Below, piece after piece: positions 1 to 7,010 of a stretch of 39,674 nucleotides of DNA. The notes under the pieces are model-generated. The model searched no databases, was not told where the DNA came from, and worked only from the letters and a program-made list of their open reading frames with translations. The position numbers were made by a program, and so were the translations under genes. The stretch comes from G020353115 sp964389685 (GTDB lineage: Bacteria > Bacteroidota > Bacteroidia > Bacteroidales > VadinHA17). Positions within the stretch are counted from its first letter, which is position 1, and every line of letters starts with the position of its first letter. Location: contig CAYMFM010000033.1 in the NCBI GenBank assembly GCA_964389685.1, positions 1 through 39,674 of the forward strand. The letters run 5' to 3'.

Positions 1-365
1 CCCCTCGACAGGTACCAGCTCAGGATCAGGAAGCTTCCGAGGATAACCGGGATCAGGCAAATGATCAGTGTTCCTATAGAGAAATTGGCTGTGAAGATCC
101 CAAAGAATCCCAGTGCTAAAATTCCAAGCAGGGTAATCAGAATTCCGCCAACCAGTTCCCATTTCCAGGCAATAACGACCAGTATCAACAGGATTAACCA
201 GGGAAGGGCATTCGGGCTGTTCTTTATGATCCCTTTGATCCCTCCCCCGAATCCTTCCGCACCGGACATAAGGGCAAATACAAATATTAATACACCAAAA
301 ATTAGCAGGGTATAGCGGGCAATATACCGCAGAATTGAGGCAGCAATGGCTTTTTTATTCTTCAT
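1..365 (-). CDS. Small multi-pass membrane protein, 3' end beyond window
   Basis: The minus-strand reading frame starts with ATG at 365 (MKNKKAIAASILRYIARY) and stays open to base 1, giving 121 codons without a stop. The protein is almost entirely hydrophobic, with about four membrane segments (LLIFGVLIFVFALM, LPWLILLILVVIAW, GGILITLLGILALGFFGIF, GTLIICLIPVILGSFLIL). The start overlaps the last 11 bases of the MFS gene upstream on the same strand, so the two are probably translated from one message. No catalytic motif is visible. It resembles small uncharacterised four-helix membrane proteins common in Bacteroidota; the function is unknown and the gene is cut by the window edge. Confidence 0.6.
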   Translation of the reverse strand, partial: MKNKKAIAASILRYIARYTLLIFGVLIFVFALMSGAEGFGGGIKGIIKNSPNALPWLILLILVVIAWKWELVGGILITLLGILALGFFGIFTANFSIGTLIICLIPVILGSFLILSWYLSR

Positions 366-1638
366 GGCTTACTGGTTTACAATGAATTCGTCCCTTCCTG
401 ACCCAGACTAATGGAAGCACAACCCCGATCAGGGCTGAGACGATCAGCAGGGCAACTCCAACCCCGTAAAGATCGGCAAAAAGGCCGATAACGGGAGCGA
501 TGATTCCGGAGAAGATGCTTTTTACCTGCGATTCCGTAGAAAGGGCCGTGGCAAGGATATCCTTTCTCAGGATCTCTGCAACATAGGAAACGCCGATGGG
601 TCTTCTAAGGTTCTCAACGAGGTAAATGCCCATGAAAACAAGGATACCCAGGGCAACCATGATCCCGGCTTCCCAGGTAAACAAAACGCCACTCACAACA
701 CCAAGCCCTATTCCGGCAACCAGGCTGATATTCAGGGGACGGCAAAGATTGGTAAACCGTTCTGCAAACCTGCCCGACCTCCTGGAGGTGAAGGCTGACA
801 GAAAATAGATGAAGAAATAGATCAATCCCACCAGTACCGCTGTGGCTTTTTCTCCCTGGATTCCCAGATGCAGGGCGATCCCGGCTGCAAAAAGTTGCAG
901 GATCGGTTGAATATAATCTTTGACAGCCCGGTAATACCCGCTGAAGATCGAAATGTTGCTGATGGTTTTAATTAATGTCGGTTGCCTGAAAGAGAAGATT
1001 ACTTCCCGGATCACCTCCCTGAAATTATCACGTATTGTTTTCCCTTCAAGCCGGACACGCCTTCCATCCAATTCTTTGGGGTAAGTGATCATCAGGATCA
1101 GATCAAGAAGGTAAGGTATCCCGGTAAAAAGGAAGATCAGGCTGTAGTTGCCGGAATAAAATACAATAACCCCCGCAAGGATAGAGGATATGGCAGATCC
1201 AAACTGTGAAGCGGATCGCGTATGTCCATAATAATAAACCTTTTGATCATTCCAGCCTTTGATCTTCAGGTATTCAAAAATCATGGCTTTGTGTGTTCCG
1301 GTCCGGAAGGCATCACCAAACGAATAAAAAAGCATAGCCAGTACAAAAACCGGATAGCCTGAAGAGAAATAAAACAGGAGAAAGGAGATCAGGTAAAAAA
1401 CAAATGCGCTGATCATGGCTCTTCTCCGTCCCAGAGCATCGGCAAGGATCCCTGCCGGGATCTCCAGGATATTCCTGGAGATTTCACGGATGGTAATCAG
1501 GGTGCCGATCTGAAGAAAAGTGATTCCTTTTTCGAGGAAAAAAAGATAGAGGAACGGCTCAAAAAACTGCAGGTTTTTAAGAAAACCATAGAGGCTGAAC
1601 TTGTAGTATTGCAGATCCTTGTCAAATGATCTTGCCAT
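355..1638 (-). CDS. MFS transporter
   Basis: This 427-residue protein has about 12 hydrophobic segments and a length normal for the major facilitator superfamily. After the first two helices it carries GILADALGRRRAM, a good match to MFS motif A (GxLaDrxGrr) in the loop between helices 2 and 3. The basic N-terminus (MARSFDKDLQYYKFSLYGFL) lies before helix 1. The substrate cannot be told from the sequence; drug or metabolite efflux in the inner membrane is the usual role for this branch. A 7-bp palindrome (TTATCTT-gct-AAGATAA, 1654-1670) lies just upstream of the start and could be an operator or a leader hairpin. The stop overlaps the start of the next membrane gene. Confidence 0.85.
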   Translation of the reverse strand: MARSFDKDLQYYKFSLYGFLKNLQFFEPFLYLFFLEKGITFLQIGTLITIREISRNILEIPAGILADALGRRRAMISAFVFYLISFLLFYFSSGYPVFVLAMLFYSFGDAFRTGTHKAMIFEYLKIKGWNDQKVYYYGHTRSASQFGSAISSILAGVIVFYSGNYSLIFLFTGIPYLLDLILMITYPKELDGRRVRLEGKTIRDNFREVIREVIFSFRQPTLIKTISNISIFSGYYRAVKDYIQPILQLFAAGIALHLGIQGEKATAVLVGLIYFFIYFLSAFTSRRSGRFAERFTNLCRPLNISLVAGIGLGVVSGVLFTWEAGIMVALGILVFMGIYLVENLRRPIGVSYVAEILRKDILATALSTESQVKSIFSGIIAPVIGLFADLYGVGVALLIVSALIGVVLPLVWVRKGRIHCKPVSHEE

Positions 1639-1653
1639 CAGGATAGATATCTC

Positions 1654-1670
1654 TTATCTTGCTAAGATAA
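1654..1670. promoter_or_regulatory. Palindrome upstream of MFS start
   Basis: TTATCTT and AAGATAA are perfect inverted repeats separated by GCT, 16 bases before the MFS start codon. This could be a regulator-binding site or a 5' leader hairpin; nothing else supports either reading. Confidence 0.25.
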
Positions 1671-1759
1671 TGAATAATAGGATCAGAGTTAGTTTTTCGG
1701 CTACGATAAGGCCCAGTCAGGGCCCGTTTAGGTATTTGTAGTTCGTAGTGCGTAAGATA

Positions 1760-1814
1760 GTTGAAGTCCGGCCAGGCAATCCCTATGAAATTCAGATGAA
1801 GCCTCGAATACGTA
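1760..1814. repeat. 55-base direct repeat, left flank of N gap
   Basis: The 55 bases before the N run are identical to the 55 bases after it (1915-1969). This is most simply an unmerged overlap between two contig ends rather than a biological duplication. Confidence 0.8.
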
Positions 1815-1914
1815 NNNNNNNNNNNNNNNNNNNNNNNNNNNNNNNNNNNNNNNNNNNNNNNNNNNNNNNNNNNNNNNNNNNNNNNNNNNNNNNNNNNNNN
1901 NNNNNNNNNNNNNN
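1815..1914. other. Assembly gap of 100 N
   Basis: There are exactly 100 ambiguous bases, a conventional placeholder length for a scaffold gap of unknown size. Reading frames crossing it are not real evidence of genes. Confidence 0.97.
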
Positions 1915-1969
1915 GTTGAAGTCCGGCCAGGCAATCCCTATGAAATTCAGATGAAGCCTCGAATACGTA
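1915..1969. repeat. 55-base direct repeat, right flank of N gap
   Basis: Identical to 1760-1814. It includes the left arm of the palindromic element at 1936-1985. Confidence 0.8.
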
Positions 1970-1985
1970 GTATTATTTCATAGGG
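1936..1985. repeat. Short palindromic element (left border copy)
   Basis: CCCTATGAAAT (1936-1946) and ATTTCATAGGG (1975-1985) form an 11-bp perfect inverted repeat around a 28-base loop. CAGGC occurs immediately outside both ends (before the AAT on the left, directly after the right arm), which may be a target duplication. The right arm region TAGTATTATTTCATAG is nearly the same as TAGCATTATTTCACAG in the element at 16737-16791, so the two appear to belong to one family. Confidence 0.55.
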
Positions 1986-2022
1986 CAGGCTCGCCTGATG
2001 AATTCTTTAGGTTTAACTACTT

Positions 2023-2047
2023 ACGGCGTGACTTTGAGTCACACCGT
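2023..2047. repeat. Stem-loop with TGACTTTGAGTCA core
   Basis: ACGG-c-GTGACT / TTG / AGTCAC-a-CCGT forms a hairpin with one mismatch. The same 13-base core TGACTTTGAGTCA is found inside the type IIG gene at 14460-14472, again in the centre of a palindrome. The stretch 1639-2344 around it holds no gene: I see hairpins (for example GGCCC-agtca-GGGCC near 1710 and GGAG-aacgatc-CTCC near 2065) and the N gap. Confidence 0.5.
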
Positions 2048-2323
2048 GAGCCTGTTTTAGAATTGGAGAACGATCCTCCAGTCACCGGGCGCTTACTCCG
2101 CAACTGGAAGAGGCGGCTTGCCTGTGGACCGTTTGCGCTCGGCAGAACGCTTTTTTAAACTGAAATTACATCAAACCACAACAAAATAATTGCAAAAATT
2201 TCCGGCTTTTGACTTATTGCTGAAGGCACAAAAACAGAATTGTATACAAAACAATGGTGGTAAAAAAAGCATGTGTTTGGCAGCGCAGGGAAGGTAGAAG
2301 GCATGGAAATGGCCTTGCAAGTG

Positions 2324-2346
2324 AAACAGGTGGGGGTTTCCTGTTT
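2324..2346 (-). terminator. Candidate terminator after DUF5131 gene
   Basis: AAACAGG (2324-2330) and CCTGTTT (2340-2346) form a 7-bp perfect stem around a nine-base loop, touching the stop codon of the DUF5131 gene. There is no clear U-tract, so this is a weak call. Confidence 0.35.
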
Positions 2347-3073
2347 ATGCATACGTAATAGAATTAATCAAATCCGGCATTTCATTATAGGTCTTTCCTT
2401 CAAGTTTTCTGCCTGCCTTTTTCTTGTTAAATCCACCCCATTGCTTAAAAAAGAATTTTACATCAGCTTTATCACATTGATCTTTAATATCAAGCACCCA
2501 TTCTTTTTTCATCGGTCTTGCTTTCGGGCCGGATTCACCTCCTACAATCACCCAATCAATATTGTATAAATTCAAATTATGTATGGGGCCGATTAAGGGT
2601 TCGAGTGAAAGGAACTTGATAAATGCGCCTGTTTTTCGCAGATAGTCAATGCGTTCAATGACCTTTTGGTTTTCGACTGATACACCCATCCATATGTTAG
2701 GTGCCCAATCCAAAAGTGAGTTATATTGAGCTAAAATGTTAGCCCGTTTGGTTAAAACCTGAAAGGTGTGTATGTGATTATCTTTCATGACTCGGAAAAC
2801 TTTCTGAATATAAGTCAATGGAATGTTTTTATGAAACAGGTCGCTCATTGAATTTACGAATACAATCCTGGGCTTTTTCCAGGTGTAAGGGATAGTAAGA
2901 GTATCAGCATGAAGAGTAAGTTCGAAACCGTTTTTGTATTTGGGTTGTCCCATTGCCTGCAAACGCCTCGACATGGTTTCTGCATAACAGAATCTGCAAC
3001 CTTCTGATATTTTAGTGCAACCTGTTGTCGGATTCCAGGTCACTTCTGTCCATTCTATGTTGCTTTTTGCCAT
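2345..3073 (-). CDS. DUF5131 (phage Gp37/Gp68) family three-Cys-motif protein
   Basis: The 242-residue protein starts MAKSNIEWTEVTWNPTTGC, the typical opening of the Gp37/Gp68 (DUF5131) family. It carries C19-X6-C26-X2-C29 followed by YAE. This three-cysteine motif could hold an iron-sulfur cluster in a radical-SAM-like barrel; that chemistry is inference and no reaction has been shown as far as I know. The family is regularly encoded beside TcmP (three-Cys-motif partner). That is the case here: the stop of TcmP and this ATG are directly adjacent (TAA-ATG), so the two are surely co-translated. The third gene of the unit is a LexA-like repressor, which suggests damage- or phage-linked control. 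Confidence 0.85.
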   Translation of the reverse strand: MAKSNIEWTEVTWNPTTGCTKISEGCRFCYAETMSRRLQAMGQPKYKNGFELTLHADTLTIPYTWKKPRIVFVNSMSDLFHKNIPLTYIQKVFRVMKDNHIHTFQVLTKRANILAQYNSLLDWAPNIWMGVSVENQKVIERIDYLRKTGAFIKFLSLEPLIGPIHNLNLYNIDWVIVGGESGPKARPMKKEWVLDIKDQCDKADVKFFFKQWGGFNKKKAGRKLEGKTYNEMPDLINSITYA

Positions 3074-3988
3074 TTATTTTTGTTTTTTTTCAATTATCTG
3101 TGAAGCTATTTTCATTGCGTTATTATTATTACTGGCAAAGTGTAAGTGAAATATAGCCACATTTTTTGAGTTTTTTAATATTAACGGTTTTGAAGTTACA
3201 TTTTTCCAGACAGTCTTAAGTTGATTTTTATATAATTCAGCAACTCTTTCTATCGGGTTAGCCAGTTTTTCAATTCTGCGGACTTTTCCAAAAAGGGTAC
3301 GGGTACTTTTATCTGTATAGAAAAAATTGTGAAGATCATCATAATCCAGTCCAAAAAACCTTTCCAGTTTTGCTTTACTTTTCACTTTGCCGGTTTTTGG
3401 AAGCAAACGGTTTACAGCGACACCTGAAGGTATTAGAATCCAAATATCAGAACGAGTATCTTTAAGAGAGGCAATGGATTCCCAATTGATCTGCATTCCA
3501 AAGGGATCAATAAAAAGGAGAGCAACGTATTTCCCGGTTTTAAGCGCCTTTGAAAGCTCAGGCATTTGATCGTTGCAATCCGCCTCACGGGCAATAATCC
3601 TTTCCGGATCTATGTGAGTAATGGTTTTTTTTAATGAATTGATTTTTTCAATATTACTGGAGTTGGTATCAATAAAATAATAGTAGTCAAAAGTTAATTC
3701 CTTTAAATCGAGAATTCTTTTCACAGAACCTTTATAAAGATCAATGTCTTCGAGGGAGTTTTCGGTTAGTGAAAAATCAAATCCGGCTTGTTGCCTGATT
3801 TTTTTTTTCAGCCGTTCACCGGATCCGGCAAAGCCATCAAAGTATATGGTTTCCCAATAGTAACATTTTTTCATAATAGTCAGATATGCCTTCACATAAT
3901 TAACAAATGCATCAAGCTTTTGTATTGTCCAGGTACCACCCCAGGATGGTGATTCTGGTTTTTGTTTGTTGATGTTTGATTTAGCCAT
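3074..3988 (-). CDS. tcmP: Three-Cys-motif partner protein TcmP
   Basis: This 304-residue protein opens with a segment containing WGGTW and reaches YFDGFAGSGERL at residues 49-60, a nucleotide/SAM-binding loop like methyltransferase motif I. A second acidic motif, LLFIDPFGMQINW, lies near residues 158-169. These are hallmarks of the TcmP family, named for being encoded next to three-Cys-motif (DUF5131) proteins. The fold is likely a Rossmann-type methyltransferase, but the substrate is unknown. It sits one base downstream of the LexA-like gene (TGA-t-ATG) and directly abuts the DUF5131 gene. The three genes therefore form a compact unit in which this protein is the middle one. Confidence 0.85.
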   Translation of the reverse strand: MAKSNINKQKPESPSWGGTWTIQKLDAFVNYVKAYLTIMKKCYYWETIYFDGFAGSGERLKKKIRQQAGFDFSLTENSLEDIDLYKGSVKRILDLKELTFDYYYFIDTNSSNIEKINSLKKTITHIDPERIIAREADCNDQMPELSKALKTGKYVALLFIDPFGMQINWESIASLKDTRSDIWILIPSGVAVNRLLPKTGKVKSKAKLERFFGLDYDDLHNFFYTDKSTRTLFGKVRRIEKLANPIERVAELYKNQLKTVWKNVTSKPLILKNSKNVAIFHLHFASNNNNAMKIASQIIEKKQK

Positions 3989-3989
3989 A

Positions 3990-4592
3990 TCAGCTGTATT
4001 GAATAATCCCCTTTACAATCCCTTCAATCCTTACTTTATCCTGTTCTACTATAATAGGAGGATATTTTATTTCATTTTCCGATTGCAAAATGATCTGTTT
4101 CCCTTGCCGATGAAATTTTTTAATTAATGCTTCCGAGTTATAAACACATATTACCGTATCCTTATTTTCAGCTATGTTGCTTTTGCGTACAATAACCAGG
4201 TCACCTTCCTTAATTTTAGGTATCATTGAATCGCCTTTGGCTTCTACCAGAAAAGCTTCTTCTGCTGGAAATTTGATAAGCCAGGAAGAAATCGGAACAC
4301 GTTTTTCAGGATTGCCCTCTAAGATAGAACCGTTGGGACCGCATTGTGCCATGCCGTATAAGTTCAAATAAACAATGGGTTTTTCCGGTTCCGTTAAAAT
4401 CTGGTAATCTTTGGGATTGTGCGGATTCCTTTTCAAGTACCCTCTTTTTTCAAGTTGTCTAATGTGATGGTAAACCACACTGGGTGAAGATATTCCTAAA
4501 ATATCCTGTAATTCACGGATAGTAAGTGGATCTTCAATATTCTTTTTCAATAGTACTAAAAGTTCTTTTTGAGTTTTATGAAGCAGCTTCAT
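3990..4592 (-). CDS. LexA-like S24 self-cleaving repressor
   Basis: This 200-residue protein has an N-terminal winged-helix DNA-binding region (LTIRELQDILGISSPSVVYHH, then LEKRGYLKR, residues 23-55) and a C-terminal S24 peptidase domain. The catalytic serine is S122 in KGDSMIP and the likely base is K158 in ALIKKF. The cleavage site reads AQCGP, Cys84-Gly85, which is the Cys-Gly type known from UmuD rather than the Ala-Gly of Escherichia coli LexA. It is the first gene of a three-gene unit with tcmP and DUF5131 and probably represses that unit and perhaps itself. This suggests induction by DNA damage or RecA filament. It may be a local regulator rather than the genome's only LexA. Confidence 0.85.
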   Translation of the reverse strand: MKLLHKTQKELLVLLKKNIEDPLTIRELQDILGISSPSVVYHHIRQLEKRGYLKRNPHNPKDYQILTEPEKPIVYLNLYGMAQCGPNGSILEGNPEKRVPISSWLIKFPAEEAFLVEAKGDSMIPKIKEGDLVIVRKSNIAENKDTVICVYNSEALIKKFHRQGKQIILQSENEIKYPPIIVEQDKVRIEGIVKGIIQYS

Positions 4593-4654
4593 AATGTAAT
4601 ATTTTCTATAAAAATATAAAATAATTTGATTTGTTCTAATTTTTGTTTCATTTT

Positions 4655-4676
4655 TTTGTATATTTGCTTGTATTTA
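4655..4676. promoter_or_regulatory. Direct repeat of TTGTAT between divergent genes
   Basis: TTGTATATTTGCTTGTAT contains TTGTAT twice, 12 bases apart, and overlaps the plus-strand -7 motif. It lies about 65-85 bases upstream of the LexA-like start. It could be an operator for that repressor; no binding data are available. Confidence 0.3.
4659..4666 (+). promoter_or_regulatory. Bacteroidota -7 promoter motif (TATATTTG)
   Basis: Perfect match to TAnnTTTG, 28 bases before the ATG of the nuclease remnant. A TTTG at 4630-4633 is too far upstream (25 bases, not about 19) to be a convincing -33 element. Confidence 0.45.
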
Positions 4677-4693
4677 TTTAAGCTTATAAATTA

Positions 4694-4828
4694 AATGGTT
4701 ATGGCTAAGGAAAAAGTAACCAAAGTGATTGACGGAGATACGTTCCTTACGTCCAGGAGAACGAAACGAAGGTAAGTAAACTAAAAAATTATCTTGCTCA
4801 TCTTCTGAATGACGATATCAAGTTCTAA
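4694..4828 (+). pseudogene. Remnant of a staphylococcal-nuclease-like (SNase) gene
   Basis: From ATG 4694 the frame reads MVMAKEKVTKVIDGDTFLTS and stops after RRTKRR at 4774. VxKVIDGDTF is the conserved opening of SNase-fold nucleases. In another frame the next bases read VSKLKNYLAHLLNDDIKF and stop at 4828, which resembles a later helix of the same fold (KLKNYL). The middle and end of the gene, with the catalytic Arg and Glu residues, are missing. I interpret this as an internally deleted, frameshifted fragment left behind by recombination. The promoter motif upstream is still intact. It points toward the toxin-antitoxin module and ends at the shared spacer sequence. Confidence 0.55.
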
Positions 4829-4834
4829 CGGTTT

Positions 4835-4964
4835 GACTATGCCGCCGGTCTGGGGGGATTTATTTGCGGGACTTCGTTCAACATGGCTTCATGCCGGGTA
4901 CAGATGGCTATCGGTACGATGACTCCCGATAGCTATCGGGACGGGACCACACGAAGCCTTATTT
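4835..4964 (-). repeat. Shared cassette spacer, copy A (attC-like half)
   Basis: This non-coding stretch lies 3' of the toxin gene and is clearly similar to 5721-5831 in copy B. On the minus strand it has GGCTTCGTG (4950-4958) pairing with CATGAAGCC (4885-4893), then GTTGAAC (4876-4882), which fits the integron R' box GTTRRRY exactly. The central part carries a 16-base perfect palindrome, CCCGATAGCTATCGGG (4925-4940). The left box is poor (CCCCAAATAAATAAGG). The upstream half seen in copies B-D is absent; the nuclease remnant stands in its place. Confidence 0.5.
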
Positions 4965-4978
4965 ATTTGGGGCAGGGG

Positions 4979-5338
4979 TTATTGATTCTTATTAATACCT
5001 AATTGAAAACATAAAGCTTTAATAATCTCTTCCTGCTTTAAACTATCATTGATTTGACCATACTTTTTTGATAATCTTTTTTTATCTATTGTCCTTATTT
5101 GGTGACATAAAACTATAGATTCATTTTGCATTCCAAATTTTCCGGTAGGTATTAGTGCTTCGTTTGGATAAATCTGCCTGCCAGGTTTTCGGGTTGTTAT
5201 GGGTAAAATGTTGACAATACTTAACAGGTCATTAATATCGTCTTCACTGACTATTAAAACGGGGCGGGATTTACCTTGTTCTGAACCAATTACAGGATCA
5301 AGATTTGCTCTCCAGATACTCCACTTTTTTAGCTTCAT
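4979..5338 (-). CDS. MazF/PemK-type endoribonuclease toxin
   Basis: At 119 residues it has the normal length for the family. It opens KKWSIWRANLDPVIGSEQGK followed by SRPVLIVS, the conserved N-terminal strands of PemK/MazF toxins, and later has ILPITT and HQIRTIDKKRL, also typical. Family members cut mRNA in a sequence-dependent way when freed from their antitoxin. The start overlaps the last bases of the upstream small gene by four (ATGA), the usual arrangement of an antitoxin-toxin pair. The module is followed by spacer copy A and preceded by spacer copy B, as if it were one unit of an array. Confidence 0.9.
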   Translation of the reverse strand: MKLKKWSIWRANLDPVIGSEQGKSRPVLIVSEDDINDLLSIVNILPITTRKPGRQIYPNEALIPTGKFGMQNESIVLCHQIRTIDKKRLSKKYGQINDSLKQEEIIKALCFQLGINKNQ

Positions 5339-5562
5339 AGCAATTCTTTGTCAATACTTTCAAAATCTGCACTGATTTCAGCTATATCAGCAAGAAATAA
5401 TGGATCATTAGAAGCTTTCTTCAGTAAATTAATTTTATCTACCTGTTCATCGTCGATATCTTCAATAATTACCATAACCTTTTTTTTCGTCTTGAATTGA
5501 TCAGGAAGATCTATAATCAACTGGTTATTTTCTTTAACCTCATATGTTTTTTTGTATGTCAT
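5335..5562 (-). CDS. Putative antitoxin partner of the MazF/PemK toxin
   Basis: This 75-residue protein has an N-terminal strand-rich part (KKTYEVKENNQLIIDLPDQF, then KTKKKVMVII) followed by an acidic, helical tail (EDIDDEQVDKINLL and EISADFESIDKELL). This is the usual plan of antitoxins: a dimerising or DNA-binding head and a flexible acidic segment that wraps the toxin. It overlaps the toxin gene by ATGA and is the first gene, so it probably autoregulates the pair. I do not recognise the exact family; the assignment rests on position and size. Confidence 0.7.
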   Translation of the reverse strand: MTYKKTYEVKENNQLIIDLPDQFKTKKKVMVIIEDIDDEQVDKINLLKKASNDPLFLADIAEISADFESIDKELL

Positions 5563-5607
5563 TATTTATCCTTTTTTGCAAAATTATGAAATCCTTGTAA
5601 CCAAAGT

Positions 5608-5831
5608 ACAAGTGTTTGATTTTTTCCTTACTGCAAGTTAACAAATTAGTCTGTTAATAGCATTAAGAAGATTAGAAAATTATTGACATTTAATTCAGAA
5701 TGAAGGATAAAATAAAGCTGGACTATGCCACCGGTATATGGGTATTTTATTGACGGGCTTTCATTCAACACGGCTTCATGTTGGGTACCTATAGCTATCG
5801 GTGCGGGACGGTACTACACGAAGCCTTATTT
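5608..5831 (-). repeat. Shared cassette spacer, copy B
   Basis: This non-coding region separates the nuclease-like gene (3' end) from the antitoxin start. Its first part (5610-5710 on the plus strand) is about 80% identical to copy C over the core ACTGCAAGTTAA to TTCAGAATGAAG and is also seen in copy D; the rest matches copy A. On the minus strand it folds as CAACA, GGCTTCGTG (5817-5825), a variable centre, CATGAAGCC (5772-5780), then TGTTG, ending in GTTGAAT (5763-5769). This is the box order R''-L''-L'-R' of an integron attC site, with a perfect GTTRRRY. The left box is only partly canonical (ACACAAC). Confidence 0.6.
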
Positions 5832-5846
5832 GTTGTGTGCTGTGTT

Positions 5847-6905
5847 TTAATCATTAATCACCATTATGGTCTGCGAAGTAAAGGGGAAAAAATCAGGAAT
5901 TTCACCTGTGTATTTACCATTTTCATCTATCCAGATTTGTCGAAAACCACTGAATAAATCCTTGCTCAATGGGTATCTAGCATTGGGATTATGAAAAACA
6001 GAAACTCCTTCTCTCCAATACTCTTGGTGATTCTCCTGCTTAGCTAGGTATGAATATTCCTTAGGTTTCAGAGCGTCGGAGTTACTGTCGTATCTATAAC
6101 CATATCTTTGCATAAGTGCTACTTGTTCATCCCTATCTTCATATCCCATGCGATTAAATTTCCATATTGGTCTCTCATTAGAGAATATAACTGCACTTAT
6201 ATAATCTGAGTTTTCTAAACTAAAAAATCCAGAAGGCTTTTTCCTGTTTATAAATTCAATATCACCGGTTTCAGAATATTCACTTTTTTGATTTCCCTTA
6301 CTATCAACATGAACTTTTAGTTTTTTCTTATATAAATATTCGATTACTTTGGAATCCGGTATCATTGATGTAAAAGGATTATGAAAAGCATTAAGCGCTA
6401 TTACTAAAGGAAATCCATTTACCCACTCTTTCTCCCAATATTTCTTTTGTAGTTTATTATAAAGGGCATTGCTTATTTTTAATGAATATTGATTTAATAA
6501 TATTTCACCAATGAATGATTTTATTGATTCAATCAAATTGCTTTTTATGCCTTTGAGCAATATGTGTGAAATTTTATCATTATCAGTTGGATTTGTCGAT
6601 ACAGCTTCAACAAATATTTTTTGATTATTTTTTTCGAGTTCAAAGTCAGGATACTTATGAGCTGAATTGATCAGAGTGAAATTGTTTTCACTAAATACTT
6701 TATATAAAAATAGTTCCCATAATCTTTGATTAAATTCTGTAGTTTGGAATTGTTTTATAAAATTACCGTCCTTATTAATGAAATCCTGAGGGATTGCATC
6801 AATCGTTCTTCTCGCAGGAGTAAAACCAATATTACTTGTTAGGAATTCAAAATTTGAATTTGTTTTTAAGTCAGGCGATATCTTCTGCAATAAATTATTA
6901 CTCAT
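5847..6905 (-). CDS. Uncharacterised protein with nuclease-like PD-(D/E)xK pattern
   Basis: This 352-residue soluble protein resembles a widespread uncharacterised bacterial family. Residues 53-110 read like a restriction-endonuclease core: a helix with QTTEFNQRLWELFLYKVF, then YPDF (Pro86-Asp87) and, 13 residues on, VEAV (Glu100), as in PD...(D/E)xK sites. The usual lysine is replaced by valine (ExV), so activity is uncertain. A later segment contains KISNALYNKLQKKYWEKEW and FPLVIALNAFH, also frequent in such proteins. It lies downstream of the HEPN gene with only a hairpin between them, not a full spacer, so these two could form one module. A role in defence is inference from neighbours. 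Confidence 0.55.
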   Translation of the reverse strand: MSNNLLQKISPDLKTNSNFEFLTSNIGFTPARRTIDAIPQDFINKDGNFIKQFQTTEFNQRLWELFLYKVFSENNFTLINSAHKYPDFELEKNNQKIFVEAVSTNPTDNDKISHILLKGIKSNLIESIKSFIGEILLNQYSLKISNALYNKLQKKYWEKEWVNGFPLVIALNAFHNPFTSMIPDSKVIEYLYKKKLKVHVDSKGNQKSEYSETGDIEFINRKKPSGFFSLENSDYISAVIFSNERPIWKFNRMGYEDRDEQVALMQRYGYRYDSNSDALKPKEYSYLAKQENHQEYWREGVSVFHNPNARYPLSKDLFSGFRQIWIDENGKYTGEIPDFFPFTSQTIMVIND

Positions 6906-6958
6906 CTTAATCAGTTTTCATTAATGTAATCAGTTTACCAGCATGGCACATACGGTTG

Positions 6959-6988
6959 GTGTATGGCTCGTTTTAATGCGCTATACAC
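6959..6988. repeat. Stem-loop between HEPN and nuclease-like genes
   Basis: GTGTATgGC and GCTATACAC form a nine-position stem with one mismatch around a 12-base loop. It lies in the 105-base gap after the HEPN gene. It is not one of the A-D spacers and lacks integron boxes. It could be a terminator or a different mobile palindrome. Confidence 0.4.
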
Positions 6989-7010
6989 ATTATTACCACC
7001 TGGCATTTTT

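Noticed and set aside
1728..1954. Open frames on both strands across the N gap
   Set aside because: They exist only because N runs contain no stop codon; the flanks are the duplicated 55 bases and have no coding character.
5701..5754. 17-codon frames starting MKDK/MKNK in spacers B and C
   Set aside because: Same length in both copies, but nearly all differences change the amino acid and copy D diverges; conservation is at the DNA level, not protein.
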